From contig JARGSG010000197.1 of the NCBI GenBank assembly GCA_030374805.1, forward strand, positions 186,001-250,000: a stretch of 64,000 nt of DNA, written 5' to 3'. Within the stretch, counting starts at the first letter, position 1. Each line of letters opens with the position of its first letter. The position numbers were made by a program, and so were the translations under genes. Under the pieces are notes generated by a model, which saw only the letters and a list, made by a program, of their open reading frames with translations, was not told the DNA's origin and made no database searches. Positions 20,241 to 31,062 of the stretch are shown here, one piece after another. The DNA is from Gracilaria gracilis. Lineage: Eukaryota > Rhodophyta > Florideophyceae > Gracilariales > Gracilariaceae.

Positions 20241-21000
20241 GCAAGCAGAACCCTTCCAGAGATGACACGACTAATTCGGGGTGTAAGGCCGAGGTCACAC
20301 TTGACCACGAGCGTAGGAAGGTGAGACAAGAAGGTATTCCGCATGAGCGGCGTGTGTGTGTTATCCACCAAGGAGGCGAAGTGTCCACAGTGTGGCGAGT
20401 GCGACGCGCTGTCAGCACAGGCTGCGAGTGGCGGAGTAACCACCCAAAAGCAAAGGGAAAAAGAGAAAGGAGAGAAAAGGAAAAGGGGAGTCCACAAGAT
20501 GTGGTTAAGGATACGGCAAAGCCGGTGGAATCCTTATACAAGGGCGAACGCGACAGCGATTGGTAAATACTCCCAATAGTGGGTTCGTTTAGGGGATGCA
20601 GGGAGGATAGACAGTCCGTAGGCTACGGGATATCCCTCCAAGGAGGATTTGAGTACCGCCGAAGGCGAAGCAGTCTGGAGCCAAAACCCTGGTTGGGGGA
20701 GGTTTACTGGGTGCGACGGCAGAGTTGCCGGCGCACTACGTATCAGATTGTACCTTAATATGAATCAAAAACTAAGATTTATCGAGAAATATACCAAAAA
20801 CTTCTCTAATTCTCGCCAAACTTTAACAATAGCCTCTCTATCTACCACTTGTCTCAAATCTGTGGTTCATTTGAGACATAACTGTCACCGAAAGCCATCA
20901 AATGGACGTCAAAGTGCAGTGTCAGGTAGCCTTAAATAGCTTTTGTACGGCCTAATTCTGAATCACATTTTGATCCAAATTTAATAAAAAATAGGCCATT

Positions 21001-22671
21001 TTAGTGAGTCCCCTCGATTGCCCGGTCTCCATTCACAGCCCGTAGCCGAGCTCTGCGCCGCCTTGCGGTCCTGGAGCTAGCCAAAGCAAGGCACCGCACA
21101 GGACGCTCTGATAACCACAGAAAGTGCAAACGCCTGCGCTCTTCTTCCGCCTCCTTCTGGCGCTGCTTTTCGGCCGCTTCCGCTGCCCGTGCGGCTCTTC
21201 GAGCTGTGGCCTCTGCTGCCCGAGCGTTACGAAGCTCAGCGGCTTCCCGCCTCCCCTCGTCGCGTCTACACAACTGAGATAGCACGTCTTCATTAGTCAG
21301 CAATGCGCCGCTGGTCGTCGCAAGCGTACCGTTCCGAATGACTTCACCATCACTGCGAAGCAAGTTACGACCAGTTTTGAATGCTTCCACCAAGTCTTTG
21401 TACGTCCTATAGGCAGCTTCTTGGGAAGTTGCCCCTTCCCAGTTTGTCACATCAGACTGCCGAATGACAGAGGCGTCCGCCGACTGCGACTTACGGTTCC
21501 ACACACCGCACGCCGCAAAACCACTTACAATATTCTCACACCGCACTGCGTCATAATAACATCTGGTGAGCATCTCGCACAGCGTGTATATATCGTTCAC
21601 CTGTGTATTACACCCTGTGTATGCTCGACGGTTTAGCATGTTCCTGAACGAGGTCTTAAAGGGAGAGAAGACAGAGTAGTCAAGGACTTGGGTGCGGTGA
21701 CTCGAATGCGCTGGAAGACCGACGGCGACGATGCGATTCTCCCTGAAAAGTTTCAATACACGGTACGTGCAATGCGCTCCATAGGCATCCATGGTTACCA
21801 CAATATGGCGGTGCTTTTTTCTGAGATCTTCTGTTTCTTCTACAAACTTCAAAGCCCATTGATAGAATATCTCCGAATCGACTCCGGCTTTTTCCCGATA
21901 TACACAATACGCATTGGGAGGAAGGAAGGCGGCAGGCGTTTCCCGAGATCCATCTGACCGTGTGCGATACTTTGAATGCTTTCCAGGTAGCACGACTAAA
22001 GGACGCCACGAACGCCCATCTCCAGAAACAACAGGCATCACTGTAACGTGTTCCGCGTTAGCCTTCCACTTCAACTCCGTTGAATTGCTTCTTGCTGACG
22101 AGTCAAACAGAGCCTTTGAACGGGCTCTCGAAGCAGTGCGTGTAGAGAATCCACTCTCATCTATATTGAACACCTGCTCTGGATTGTGAATTTTGAACTC
22201 ACGGTACGCTTGGTGGAGTCTGGCGTAGTGGGAGGCCAAGTTGGTTGGGGACATTGCCAGCTGCCTAGCCTTCTCCAGACTGCAACGGCGTCTGAGAGTT
22301 AAACCGGTGTGTCTGCGAATGAACACTCGCAGAAATCCTTCCCCGGGACGCCCACCGCTGAATGGTATTCTCTGTTGTCGCTGGGGCGGTAAAGAGATTA
22401 CAAATGTGTGAATCAAATCTTTCATGCCTTCGCGGGAGAGCGGTGTGCCATGTGAAGAGAAGTAGAGAGCGCTGTCGACGAGCAGCTGCTCCTCCTCCTT
22501 GGAGAAGATTGGAGGTCTGCCACGGGGCAGCGGGGTCGTATTGTGGTTTAGTGCACGCCACAGAGAAGAGTAGGAAACATTGTGGGTCTTTGCACACTTG
22601 CGGATCGACGTGCCGTTGCTGACGTGGGCTTGGATGGCAATATGCACGGCCCGAATCTCTCGTCGTCTTTG
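21001..22671 (-). pseudogene. Pogo-like DDE transposase of element B, first codons displaced by element C
   Basis: The 5' end lies on the other side of element C: an ATG at 33908 gives nine codons (33908-33882), and the frame continues from 22671 to the stop at 21001. With one CGGGG target copy removed, the two pieces total 1698 nt, 566 codons, with no shift and no stop. So the gene was whole when C landed. Order of domains: Psq-type HTH (about 10-50), CENP-B-type HTH with GRPPIFSKEEEQLLVD (about 55-120), and a DDE core with NIDESGFS (first D), TMDAYGAH (second D) and HRTQVLDYSVFSPFK (third D). A basic Ala/Arg/Glu-rich tail follows. All three acidic residues are present. The first 50 codons of the 22881-start frame are LTR sequence, not transposase. 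Confidence 0.8.
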
Positions 22672-22676
22672 CGGGG
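22672..22676 (+). repeat. Target-site duplication CGGGG of element C, left copy
   Basis: CGGGG precedes the left 543-bp LTR and recurs at 33882-33886 after the right LTR. Removing one copy restores the transposase frame of element B, an independent confirmation. Confidence 0.9.
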
Positions 22677-23219
22677 TGTGGTATAATGCACAAAAAGGGA
22701 GAGAGTCCGAAGCGGTCTTGAGACTGGAGCGGCGGTAGCGTACAGTCTTGTGACTGTAATGAATCCGAGCGGAGAGAAGGGGCGGAAGCACCGGGCGGTC
22801 GAGGGGAGAGTGGACGATTGGTATCACCAGGCACGTACAGGAACGCGCGGAAGGGTACGAACGGTCTGAGAAACCCAACAAAGGAGTAGCCGTGCGGTCT
22901 ATCGTTAGTGCAAACTAGCGAAGAAGACGTTCGGCAGAAGATGCTTGTCGTTTACGATTGGGGCCTCGGGAGATCCGAGCTACAACTAAATATCGGGTCT
23001 GGGCCCCATTACTAACTACTGTACGATCGGTCTAATTTGCACTGTCACTACCAAGTCCGTACACGTGGCCAACTTGTACGCTGTGCCAACCCGTCCGGCA
23101 CTTGATCACCAAATCATACACGTGGCGGTGCCACTGCACCAGCCCTTCGTGCACTACCCCTTCGTACGTGAACGGCTGATCAGACACACTCTGCACCAAC
23201 TCGGACCCACTATACTACA
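22677..23219 (-). repeat. LTR of element C, left (3') copy
   Basis: 543 bp, TG...CA ends. About 4 differences from 33339-33881. Confidence 0.92.
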
Positions 23220-23232
23220 GATCCCCCTCCTA
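23220..23232 (-). promoter_or_regulatory. Polypurine tract of element C
   Basis: On the element's strand a purine run (AGGAGGGGGA) lies directly upstream of the 3' LTR, the usual plus-strand primer position. A second, longer purine run lies at 26887-26904 right after the pol stop and could be an internal tract. Confidence 0.6.
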
Positions 23233-23315
23233 CACTTGCGCTCCGCCCTCGGAGCGCCGCGTAGTGTCGTCAAGTCGCTACGCGTCTGTCCGCATGGTTG
23301 AGAGGACGCCATAGT

Positions 23316-23370
23316 GTCCGTTCGGAAATTTTGCCCGGAAAGGGCGGGGCGAAGCCATGCCAAAATTTCC
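23316..23370. repeat. Hairpin-forming subterminal repeat, copy 1
   Basis: Contains a perfect 10-bp inverted pair (GGAAATTTTG ... CAAAATTTCC) around a GC core GGGCGGGGCGAAGCC. A second copy of the same unit is at 23749-23806. Both lie upstream of the antisense gene. Confidence 0.7.
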
Positions 23371-23748
23371 AGAGCGGGCGCGACGAAAAGGATCTTAAGT
23401 ACGCGTGGTGGAGGTCCAAGCCGAGCGGAGCGAAACGCACTGGTGCGCGAATGGGGGATCGAAGCCGTCCGAGGCGTGATCCGGGGTTGGCGCAACTGTT
23501 ATACCTGTGCAGACCGTAGGCAATCGTTCGAGTACCGTCAACGTGCTTGGCCTCGCGTACATTCGAGTCCGATCGGAAATGTGCATCTCGTCCTGTAGGG
23601 CATCCGCGACGGTCGCCACACGGGGCGTGTCCGGCAGGGCTTCGAAGTCGTCAGCCCCGCCTACCGCGAGGTCTGCGCTTGGTGTCATCCATTCGGTAAC
23701 ACGCAGCACGCGTGCGTGGAGTCCATACGGGTTACAAGGAGCCACAGC

Positions 23749-23806
23749 GTCCGCTTTCGGAAAATTTTGCCCAGGATGGGCGGGGCGAAGCCATGCCCGA
23801 TTTTCC
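23749..23806. repeat. Hairpin-forming subterminal repeat, copy 2
   Basis: Same core GGGCGGGGCGAAGCCATGCC with GGAAAAT/ATTTTCC arms. Followed at 23980-24059 by another two-copy repeat starting CACGTCTCGA. Confidence 0.7.
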
Positions 23807-24277
23807 TAAGTGGAGAAGACACCATATGGACGGAACCGTTGGGGACGCTTGCCGTGTTAAGTACGAGCGGGCGTGAAGACGGGTACTGACGGCAGCGAAG
23901 GCGTGCGTGTATCCGTGTCTTTCCATGCGGTTCGTCTCGAAGGAGAAACGCCCGATGGGGATCCATTCGGTACACCCGGCACGTCTCGATGGAGGGTGTC
24001 TGGCGGGTACGCGTATTGGCGCGCGCCGCACGTCTCGACGGAGAGCGTACGGCGGGTGATCCCTTAGCGGTCGAACGCGTGTCCGTACGGGTACGCCGTG
24101 TCCGAAGCGGTGGTCCTTTTTCGTAAATCGGGTGGCGGTCGAAGGACCGTCAGTGCTCATTGTGACCATACGGGCGAGCGACGGTACGAATTGGACGCGA
24201 TGCGACGCCGCGACGAAGCGAGTGTATAGCGTATCTCGTGTGCAGTGGGTGGCGGAACGTCAGCTCCTGATCCTCCA

Positions 24278-24290
24278 ATATAAATAAATT
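24278..24290 (+). promoter_or_regulatory. TATA-like box before the antisense gene of element C
   Basis: AATATAAATAAAT is an isolated AT island in GC-rich sequence, 139-151 bases before the ATG at 24429. Confidence 0.5.
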
Positions 24291-24428
24291 GGTCAGCACT
24301 GACATTTCGTCCGCGCGGTGCCTGTACGATGACATAGTCGTCGTCGCGATTCCAAACGGTCGGTAATACCTCAAGTACCGCGTTGTCGTGTTCACCTCCC
24401 CCTATAAGAGCGCCAGCCAAGCGTTGAC

Positions 24429-26627
24429 ATGCCCGAATCGGTTCACTCCGTATCCAACCCTACGCACGCAATGGCGCCGACTCCGAGCGGCTCTGGTACA
24501 CCGTCGACACCTTTCCGTTCGGTTCCGTTGCCGGGTCAGAAGTATGACCATCGCTTCCGTCGCGGTCTTACCGCTCCTCGCCGGAGGAAGCAGGTCCCGC
24601 TATCCGTCACGGAATACGTCCAGAAGGGGTTCTTCGACGGCGAGCGCTTCGCGTCGATTCCGACGGCGCTACCGATGCGGGATATGGCGATTCGCAATCC
24701 GAAACGGACAAGCATCGAAGCTTGGCAAGCCCGCTGGAACCACCTGCCTGGTGTGACCGGACGGAAGAGTGAAGAGACCTACGGGCGGAGTGACATGTTA
24801 TACCGGCGCTGTCCGGAGGAGAAGACCTATCAGGAGGCGTTGCAGCGTTTGTTCCACCGCTGCTCATCCGATTCGGGCTTCCCCGAGAAGGACATGAATC
24901 CGCTTGGGTTGGTGATGTTCGAACCGCCGTACGACAAGTTGTACTGGCTGGACCGTCAACGGTGGGGAAGTAATACCGCAACGGAGGCGAGAATCCGAGC
25001 GTCCCATGGGTTCCTGTACAGTTGGCACAACGTCGAGTTCTTTGACGTCCCTGTTCATCGCCGATCGGACTTGTATTGCTCCACAAACGAAGTGTGGACC
25101 AGCCTCGATGTGTCTCGCAACCTATCCGTACCGACTCCGTCCGTGTTGGCTTACCATTCGGAAGAGCTCCTCAAAGGTTCACCCATTCAGGGTGTTGTCC
25201 GTCAGATCGTATATGCCGAGTGGGCGGTGTTTGCCTTTATGGCGTTCCTCCAGGCGGCCCACGAAGGTATCGAGGTCTTCACCCGTGCGGGGGACGAGCG
25301 TCTGTACCACAAGGACGGCCAAACCAAGTACGGGCGGTTGTTTCCGATGCCGTACAAACTGGTATGTATCCTGGCCGAGATGGGACTCCCGAACGTTCTC
25401 CGCGGCACCGTGTTTCCATCGCAGGTCGGTGAGAAACTGTTACAGTACTCGTTGGAGACCGATTGGGACAACACTCCGGGGTTCCTGTGGTACGACTACT
25501 ACTCCGATACGTTCCCGGCGATGCCCTCGACTGGATCGGTCGCGACGCCGATCACTCGTGTCCTGAAGGGTCCGGAGAGTCTCCCCCCCTGGCCCTTCAA
25601 AACCGTTCCGGACTTCTTCCCGCATGGGTTCATGGCGCAGGACTTCGAGGAAGTGGCGCCGCTGCCGACTCCAATGGTGACACCCGTTGAGGCGAAGACC
25701 GTTGTGGAGGCAGGAGTTCAGGCAGGATCCGGTCGGAAGTCTTGGGACAAATCCGGGTTCGCCATTGAGAACAGCGCCAGCCCGCATTCGGACGGTGATA
25801 CGCACAAGTCCTTCATGGCTCTCCGTGCGGCTTGTATTCCGTTCGGCGAAGAGGAACCTGCGACGCTTGACGACGCCCTGTTGGCGGCCCGGGCATGGAT
25901 GCGCCGTGCGGTCAACGCCGAGACTGCTCTCCGTGAGCAGGCTCAGGCGCAGCTTAACCTGCTCGGTTACCTCCGGGCCCACTCCTTATTGGTCCTCGCT
26001 TTTTACGAGAAGTCCGTGACGGCTGGTCTGGGTATGGCGCCCGATGTGGATGGGACGCCGATGTCGACGTTCGCGCCGCCGTTAGAGGAGCTGGTGACCA
26101 AATCCTATGAGGACATTGCGCAACAGGTCGATGCGGAGCGTATCGTCGACCATATTGTGAAGAACATGCGCCAGGCGGCGGAGTCCTTTTTCAAGGGTGT
26201 CGAGCTGGTTGCGCCCTATCTTCCGCCCGGAGAAGAGCCTGAAGTTGAAGGCCAGTCCGGTGACGGTGCAGGGCCGAGCGGTACGAACGCGGCTCCCGAA
26301 GGGGAGACTCCGCAAGAGGAGGTAACCCCTGCGGTCCGGGATGTTCCCATGCCGTCTCCGAGTGGAGACCAGGAGGGAACGGAGACCGTTACGGTTGAGC
26401 AGGACCTCATAGAGCCGGCGCCTGTACCCGCAAGCCAATCGGGCAATAAGTCGGGTGGGAAGAAGAAGGTCGTGGCCACTTCGCCGTGGCCTGGGGCCGC
26501 CTTGGCGTTCCAGCCGACAAAGACCGGTTCGAGTTCGCGTGGTGGTTCCGCTGCGGGCCGTGGTACCTCTCCGTGGGGTACCCGTGGGCGTGGTATTACG
26601 AAGCCCGGTTGGAAGAAGACTACTTAG
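24429..26627 (+). CDS. Antisense ORF of LTR element C, unknown function
   Basis: An intact 732-residue frame from an ATG at 24429, lying between pol and the 3' LTR but on the strand opposite to gag-pol. Pol stops at 26906, so the two genes converge. I recognise no domain. The first 80 residues are basic and Pro/Ser-rich (HRFRRGLTAPRRRKQ). Residues about 80-430 look folded, with many aromatic residues (ASHGFLYSWHNVEFF, GFLWYDYYSDTF). About 470-590 is helical. The last 140 are disordered, with E/P/S-rich sequence, GGKKK, and RGG-like elements (SSSRGG, GRGTSPWGTRGRG), suggesting nucleic-acid binding. It is not gag-like: no zinc knuckle. Its own TATA-like box and repeats lie upstream. Plant Ty3-type elements such as Grande are known to carry an antisense gene at this place; I see no sequence basis to call them homologous. 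Clear of stops although under 1% LTR age gives little time to decay. Confidence 0.75.
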   Translation: MPESVHSVSNPTHAMAPTPSGSGTPSTPFRSVPLPGQKYDHRFRRGLTAPRRRKQVPLSVTEYVQKGFFDGERFASIPTALPMRDMAIRNPKRTSIEAWQARWNHLPGVTGRKSEETYGRSDMLYRRCPEEKTYQEALQRLFHRCSSDSGFPEKDMNPLGLVMFEPPYDKLYWLDRQRWGSNTATEARIRASHGFLYSWHNVEFFDVPVHRRSDLYCSTNEVWTSLDVSRNLSVPTPSVLAYHSEELLKGSPIQGVVRQIVYAEWAVFAFMAFLQAAHEGIEVFTRAGDERLYHKDGQTKYGRLFPMPYKLVCILAEMGLPNVLRGTVFPSQVGEKLLQYSLETDWDNTPGFLWYDYYSDTFPAMPSTGSVATPITRVLKGPESLPPWPFKTVPDFFPHGFMAQDFEEVAPLPTPMVTPVEAKTVVEAGVQAGSGRKSWDKSGFAIENSASPHSDGDTHKSFMALRAACIPFGEEEPATLDDALLAARAWMRRAVNAETALREQAQAQLNLLGYLRAHSLLVLAFYEKSVTAGLGMAPDVDGTPMSTFAPPLEELVTKSYEDIAQQVDAERIVDHIVKNMRQAAESFFKGVELVAPYLPPGEEPEVEGQSGDGAGPSGTNAAPEGETPQEEVTPAVRDVPMPSPSGDQEGTETVTVEQDLIEPAPVPASQSGNKSGGKKKVVATSPWPGAALAFQPTKTGSSSRGGSAAGRGTSPWGTRGRGITKPGWKKTT

Positions 26628-26905
26628 TTGACCGTGCGTACTCGTAGCTTTCTTTTCTCCTAAGTAAACTTGTGATTGTTTGTGATGACCTGTGGGCCAA
26701 TAGCGTGTCGTTCTGCGTGTGCCGTTGTCGAAAAAGGCGGCGTTTTGTAAAAATCGGAAAGTAATTGACCAATAGGCGTACGTTGGTGGCGGTTTGTCGC
26801 CCAATGATAACGTAGTGGTGGCGCCTTTTGGTGTCCCGTGACCGTTCACCGCTTGCGAGCCAGTACGTACGATCTCGGATCTCGGATCCGCCCCTTTCCC
26901 CCTCC

Positions 26906-29900
26906 TTAAGGTGTCGCCGTTACCGAAGGGTTTCGGCGACGCCAATAGCGGGCGATAAAGTGCTGGGGGATGTGTTCTGGCGGTTCGAAGGTATCCTGAT
27001 CGGTGCGGTACCCGTGCCATCGTACGCGGTATTCCTGTCCGTTCGGGGTGTCGCGATGGTCGACGACTCGTTCCACCACGCTCGGAACTGTTCCGGGCGG
27101 TGAGGTAGGCTCGTCGTCGACAGGTTCGTCCGCATACGGTCCTTCAGGATCGGCACCTAGTGTGCCGCGTGTCCGTTCGGAAGTAACCGGTGCGGTTGTT
27201 GGCCGTGCAGTTGGGGCTTTTGTCACTCTGTCAATACTGACGGTGTTGTGAATACCGTCTTGGTTCAGAGTGACAGTGGCGTCCGTTGCGGATACGACCT
27301 TAAACGGGCCAACCGTCTTCGGTAAGAGTTTCCGATACGTACGTTCCTGATCCGTAAGGTTCTCCTCGGCGTTCTTATAGTCCGGTCGGTCAACAAACAC
27401 TTCTTCCCCAGGGGTGAAGCTCGGCGTGTACCGTACGGATTTATCAAAGTTTTCCTTATAGCGCTGTTGGGCGCGGGTCAACTTTGTCCGAGCGGTCTGC
27501 AGCGTGGCCTGTAGGAGCTTGAGCGTGTAGCGTTTTAACCAAGCGGCAGTGGGCTGTGTAGGCGTCGTTGGGTCCAGTGACGTACTGGGCTCATCGAGCA
27601 GAACGCTTGGGGGTTTACGCGTTAGCGCAACGGCGAACGGTGCGGTACCGAGAGATCGATGGATCTGTAGGTTGTAACCGTACGTAAGAGATTGCACATA
27701 CGCGTGCCAAGTGTTCTGATGGTCCGCTACGTAGTGGCGTAACCTCTCCACGAGTGTTTTGTTAAACCGTTCGGCCTGACCATTTGTTTGCGGATGGTAC
27801 GCGGTCGTTAGTACGTGTTTGGTTCCCAAAGCGGTGCATACATTCTCAAAGAACTTAGAGACGAATTGAGTTCCGTTATCGGTTAGCAAGTAGTTTGGTA
27901 TTCCATACGGATAAACCCAGTTCTCCAGGAAGACCTTCGCCACTACAGGAGCTGTGGTTGACCGCAGAGGTATAGAGCGAGCTATCTTGCTAAACCGATC
28001 GGTAATAACCAGTATGTACTGGTAACCGTTTACGGACTTCGTGAATGGGCCGACGATGTCCATCGCGACGAATTCCAGCGGACCGGCGGCGGGGAACAGC
28101 TTCAGCAGCTTCTGCGACTTGAAGTGTGTTCCCTTCGTCGCCGGGCAGGTGCGACAGTCCCGTACGGTCTGAAATACATCATTGGCCATATGTGGCCAGT
28201 AGAAGTCTCGACGGAGACTTTCATACATCCGAGTGGAACCCGGATGGCCGACCAGACGGGGGTAGTGTGCCAAGTAGAGGACGCGTGCCTGCAGTGATGC
28301 AGGTACGACCTTCTGGATGGCTCCGTCCAGTGGGGCTTTGCGGACTATGAGTCCGTTTCGGTCAATGTCGAACAGAGTGACACCGTTGCCGATGTCTTTC
28401 CGTACGGACTCACAGAAAGGGTCATCTGCTTGAGCTCGTACCAGCTCTTCGACCGTGACCGGAACGATATTGGTTTCCCCCGAGGTGACAGCGAGCACCT
28501 CGGGGATACCAGCAGATTTCCGTTCGGGCGTTGGCCAGTCGACGCAGACGTCGCTGTACTCATCACCGTTAACGGTAATGTTGGTGATAAAGTAGCCATC
28601 GTCCGTACGGTCATTCACTAGCAAGCAGGGGACTTCTTCGTCCAATGGGTCATCGTCTTCGCCATCCGTCCGGATCCGAGAAAGGGCATCAGCCGCTTGA
28701 TGCTTGATACCCGGACGGTGGACGACGTCGAAGTCATACTCCATTAGACGCAACCGCCACCTGGCCAATCGTCCTGACGCATCCGCAAGGTTCAATATCC
28801 ACCTCAAGGAGTGGTGGTCCGTTCGGACAGTGAACCTCTGACCTTCCAGGTACGGACGGAGGTGCAGTATGGCCCAGACGACCGCAAGGCATTCCCGTTC
28901 GGTAGTCGAGTATTGCCGTTCGGTTTTGGATAGATAGCGGCTCCAGTAACCGATCGGTAATAAGCCTCCGTCCGGTTGCTTCTGTAGCAGGCTGCATCCT
29001 ACCTGTCGGTCGCATGCGTCTGTATCCAGAACGTACGGGTACCCTTGACGGGGAATGGCCAAAATGGGCGGGCGTATCAGTCTCTGACGTAATTCGTCAA
29101 AGGCTTCGTATTCCGTATCGGTCAATGTCTCAAACTTCGTGGGTTGCCCCTTCTCCAACTTGCGGTTCAATGGAGCCGCAATTCGGGCGAAGTTTGCGAC
29201 AAACCGACGGAAAACGTTACAGAGCCCCAAGAACGATCGGAGCTCCGTCTGGGTCGTAGGCGGTTTAGCCTGCTTGATAGCATTCTATGTCTTGAGAGAC
29301 ACTTGAAGCTTTCCCGGTCGGATTACGTGGCCTAGATAGTCCACCGTGCCACTGAAAAAGTAGCACTTGTCCAGCCGGAGAGTAACACCAGCCGAACGGA
29401 GCATATGCAGTATGGTCCGCACATGGTCATAATGCTCTTCAACCGTCCGGGAATAGATGATTACGTCATCAAGATACACCAGTGCGTACTGCCATTTTAC
29501 CCGTGAAAGGATAATATCGAGAGCACGCTGGAAAGTAGCCGGTGCGTTCTTGCGTCCAAACGGCATTCTCCGATAACGGTACAGTCCCATATGCGACGTG
29601 AACGTCGTTTTGTCCCGGTCGGCTTCATCCATTTCGGTCTGCCAATAACCACTGTTGGCGTCCAAAGTGGAGAAGATTTGTGCATCTCCAAGAGAGTCGA
29701 TGCACTCGTCCATTCGGGGTAGTGGGTATGTGTCCCGTACGGTCGTAGCGTTCAAACGGCGGTAGTCGACGCAAAAGCGAAGGCTTCCGTCTTTCTTGAG
29801 CGCGAATACGACCGGGCTGGCCCATTCTGCCGATGACGGTTCTATGACACCAGCAGCGAGCTGCTTTGTCACCTCCTTACGTTCGAGTTCTCTCAGAGCG

Positions 29901-30910
29901 GGTCCGGCACGGTACGGCATCTGGAATATGGGCTTCGAGCCTGGTTCCAGATGGATGCGGTGCTTCGCTGCCGCAATCGTTCCGAGATGGCCGTCCCACA
30001 TGTCCGCAAACGGTCGAAGTAGCTCAATGACTTTGTCCCGTTCGGTAACATACTCAGGACTGATCTGTACCTTGGTGGTCCAATCATTCTCATCTTTCCG
30101 TACGGTTTCTTGCTCCTGTTCGGTATCCTTGTGTTCCCGTTCGGAATTATTACCCGGAATCGGAATGTGTTCCCCCTCCTTGGACTCGTCGCTCCGCGAC
30201 GATGGTTGCGGAGTTATGAGCGCTACAGGAGATGGAAGAGCAAGTCCGATAACGGTGTTCTTGTGCAGTCGGACCGAGCGGTCAGAAAAGTTCGCCACGC
30301 GAACGAGAAAGGGTACGTCCGGTCGGAGCTCCATAACTCCACCCGCAAGGAGTGTGAGTTCAAGCGTTGATCCCGTACGGTGATGAGACTGTAGAAAGAC
30401 CAAGCCGGACGTTTTGGTGGTTACCAAGACGTTCGTTTCCGACATTGGGGGTAGGAGAACCGGACGGGCAACGTGTATCTTATTAGATGGAGTTTCCCGT
30501 TCGGGTTCTGGTTCCGGCGCGGAAGGTGCATTTGGTCCGTAGGCGGAAGACTGTATAGACATCGGTTTGGAGTGTCGTAAGAGTATTGTCCGTTTCGGTG
30601 GTAGTATTGCCAAGACGTACTTGTCAATAAAAGAAGTACCGAGTAGTACACTGGTGGAGAGGTTAGAAACCACCAAGAACTGTACTCGTACATTGAGGTC
30701 ACCGATTCGGACCATAAGGGGAAGAACTCCCACAACGTCCATTCGGTTCTTCGACGCGTCCGTAATTCGGGGTCTCACGTCCGGTCGGAGTTTCGAGCGC
30801 CAATTCGGAGGGAGATGGCGTTCGTGAACCAGACAGGGTCCGGCTCCGGTATCAAGAACTCCCGTTAACGGATACATCAGTGCCGTGTTGAGGCCAACCG
30901 ACACGTGCAC
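26906..30910 (-). other. Element C pol region: protease, RT, RNase H, integrase, chromodomain
   Basis: From the right: a retropepsin-like part with LDTGAGP near 30.85 kb; reverse transcriptase with FCVDYRRLN and LVYLDDVIIYS (the Y-x-D-D class motif as YLDD) around 29.5-29.8 kb; RNase H with DTDACDRQVG near 29.0 kb; the zinc-binding H/C region and the integrase core with VAMDIVGPF, LTDNGTQF and the HPQTNGQAE segment at 28.1-27.7 kb; then a C-terminal chromodomain ending in YRVRWHGYRTDQDTFEPPEHI near 27.0 kb. Treated as a fossil; overall about two interruptions in this part. Confidence 0.88.
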
Positions 30911-31062
30911 CTTGTAGTTCGCGCTAGAAAAGAGGACCGTTTCGGTTTCAATGTCCGTATCGGTCAGGTCACATGTCAGGACAGGGGACTCCCCTCGGAT
31001 GGAGTCCGTTCGGTCTGTCGCTGACGGGGCGAGGCTAGGCCTCTGTGGAGGAGGCGATGCCT

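Noticed and set aside
22677-22881. N-terminal 50-70 residues of the long transposase frame
   Set aside because: This is LTR sequence of element C read through; the same peptide occurs at the other LTR (33322-33543).
23220-26900. CRISPR-like or satellite array reading of the paired repeats
   Set aside because: Only two copies per unit with unequal spacing; they are better described as control-region repeats of the element.
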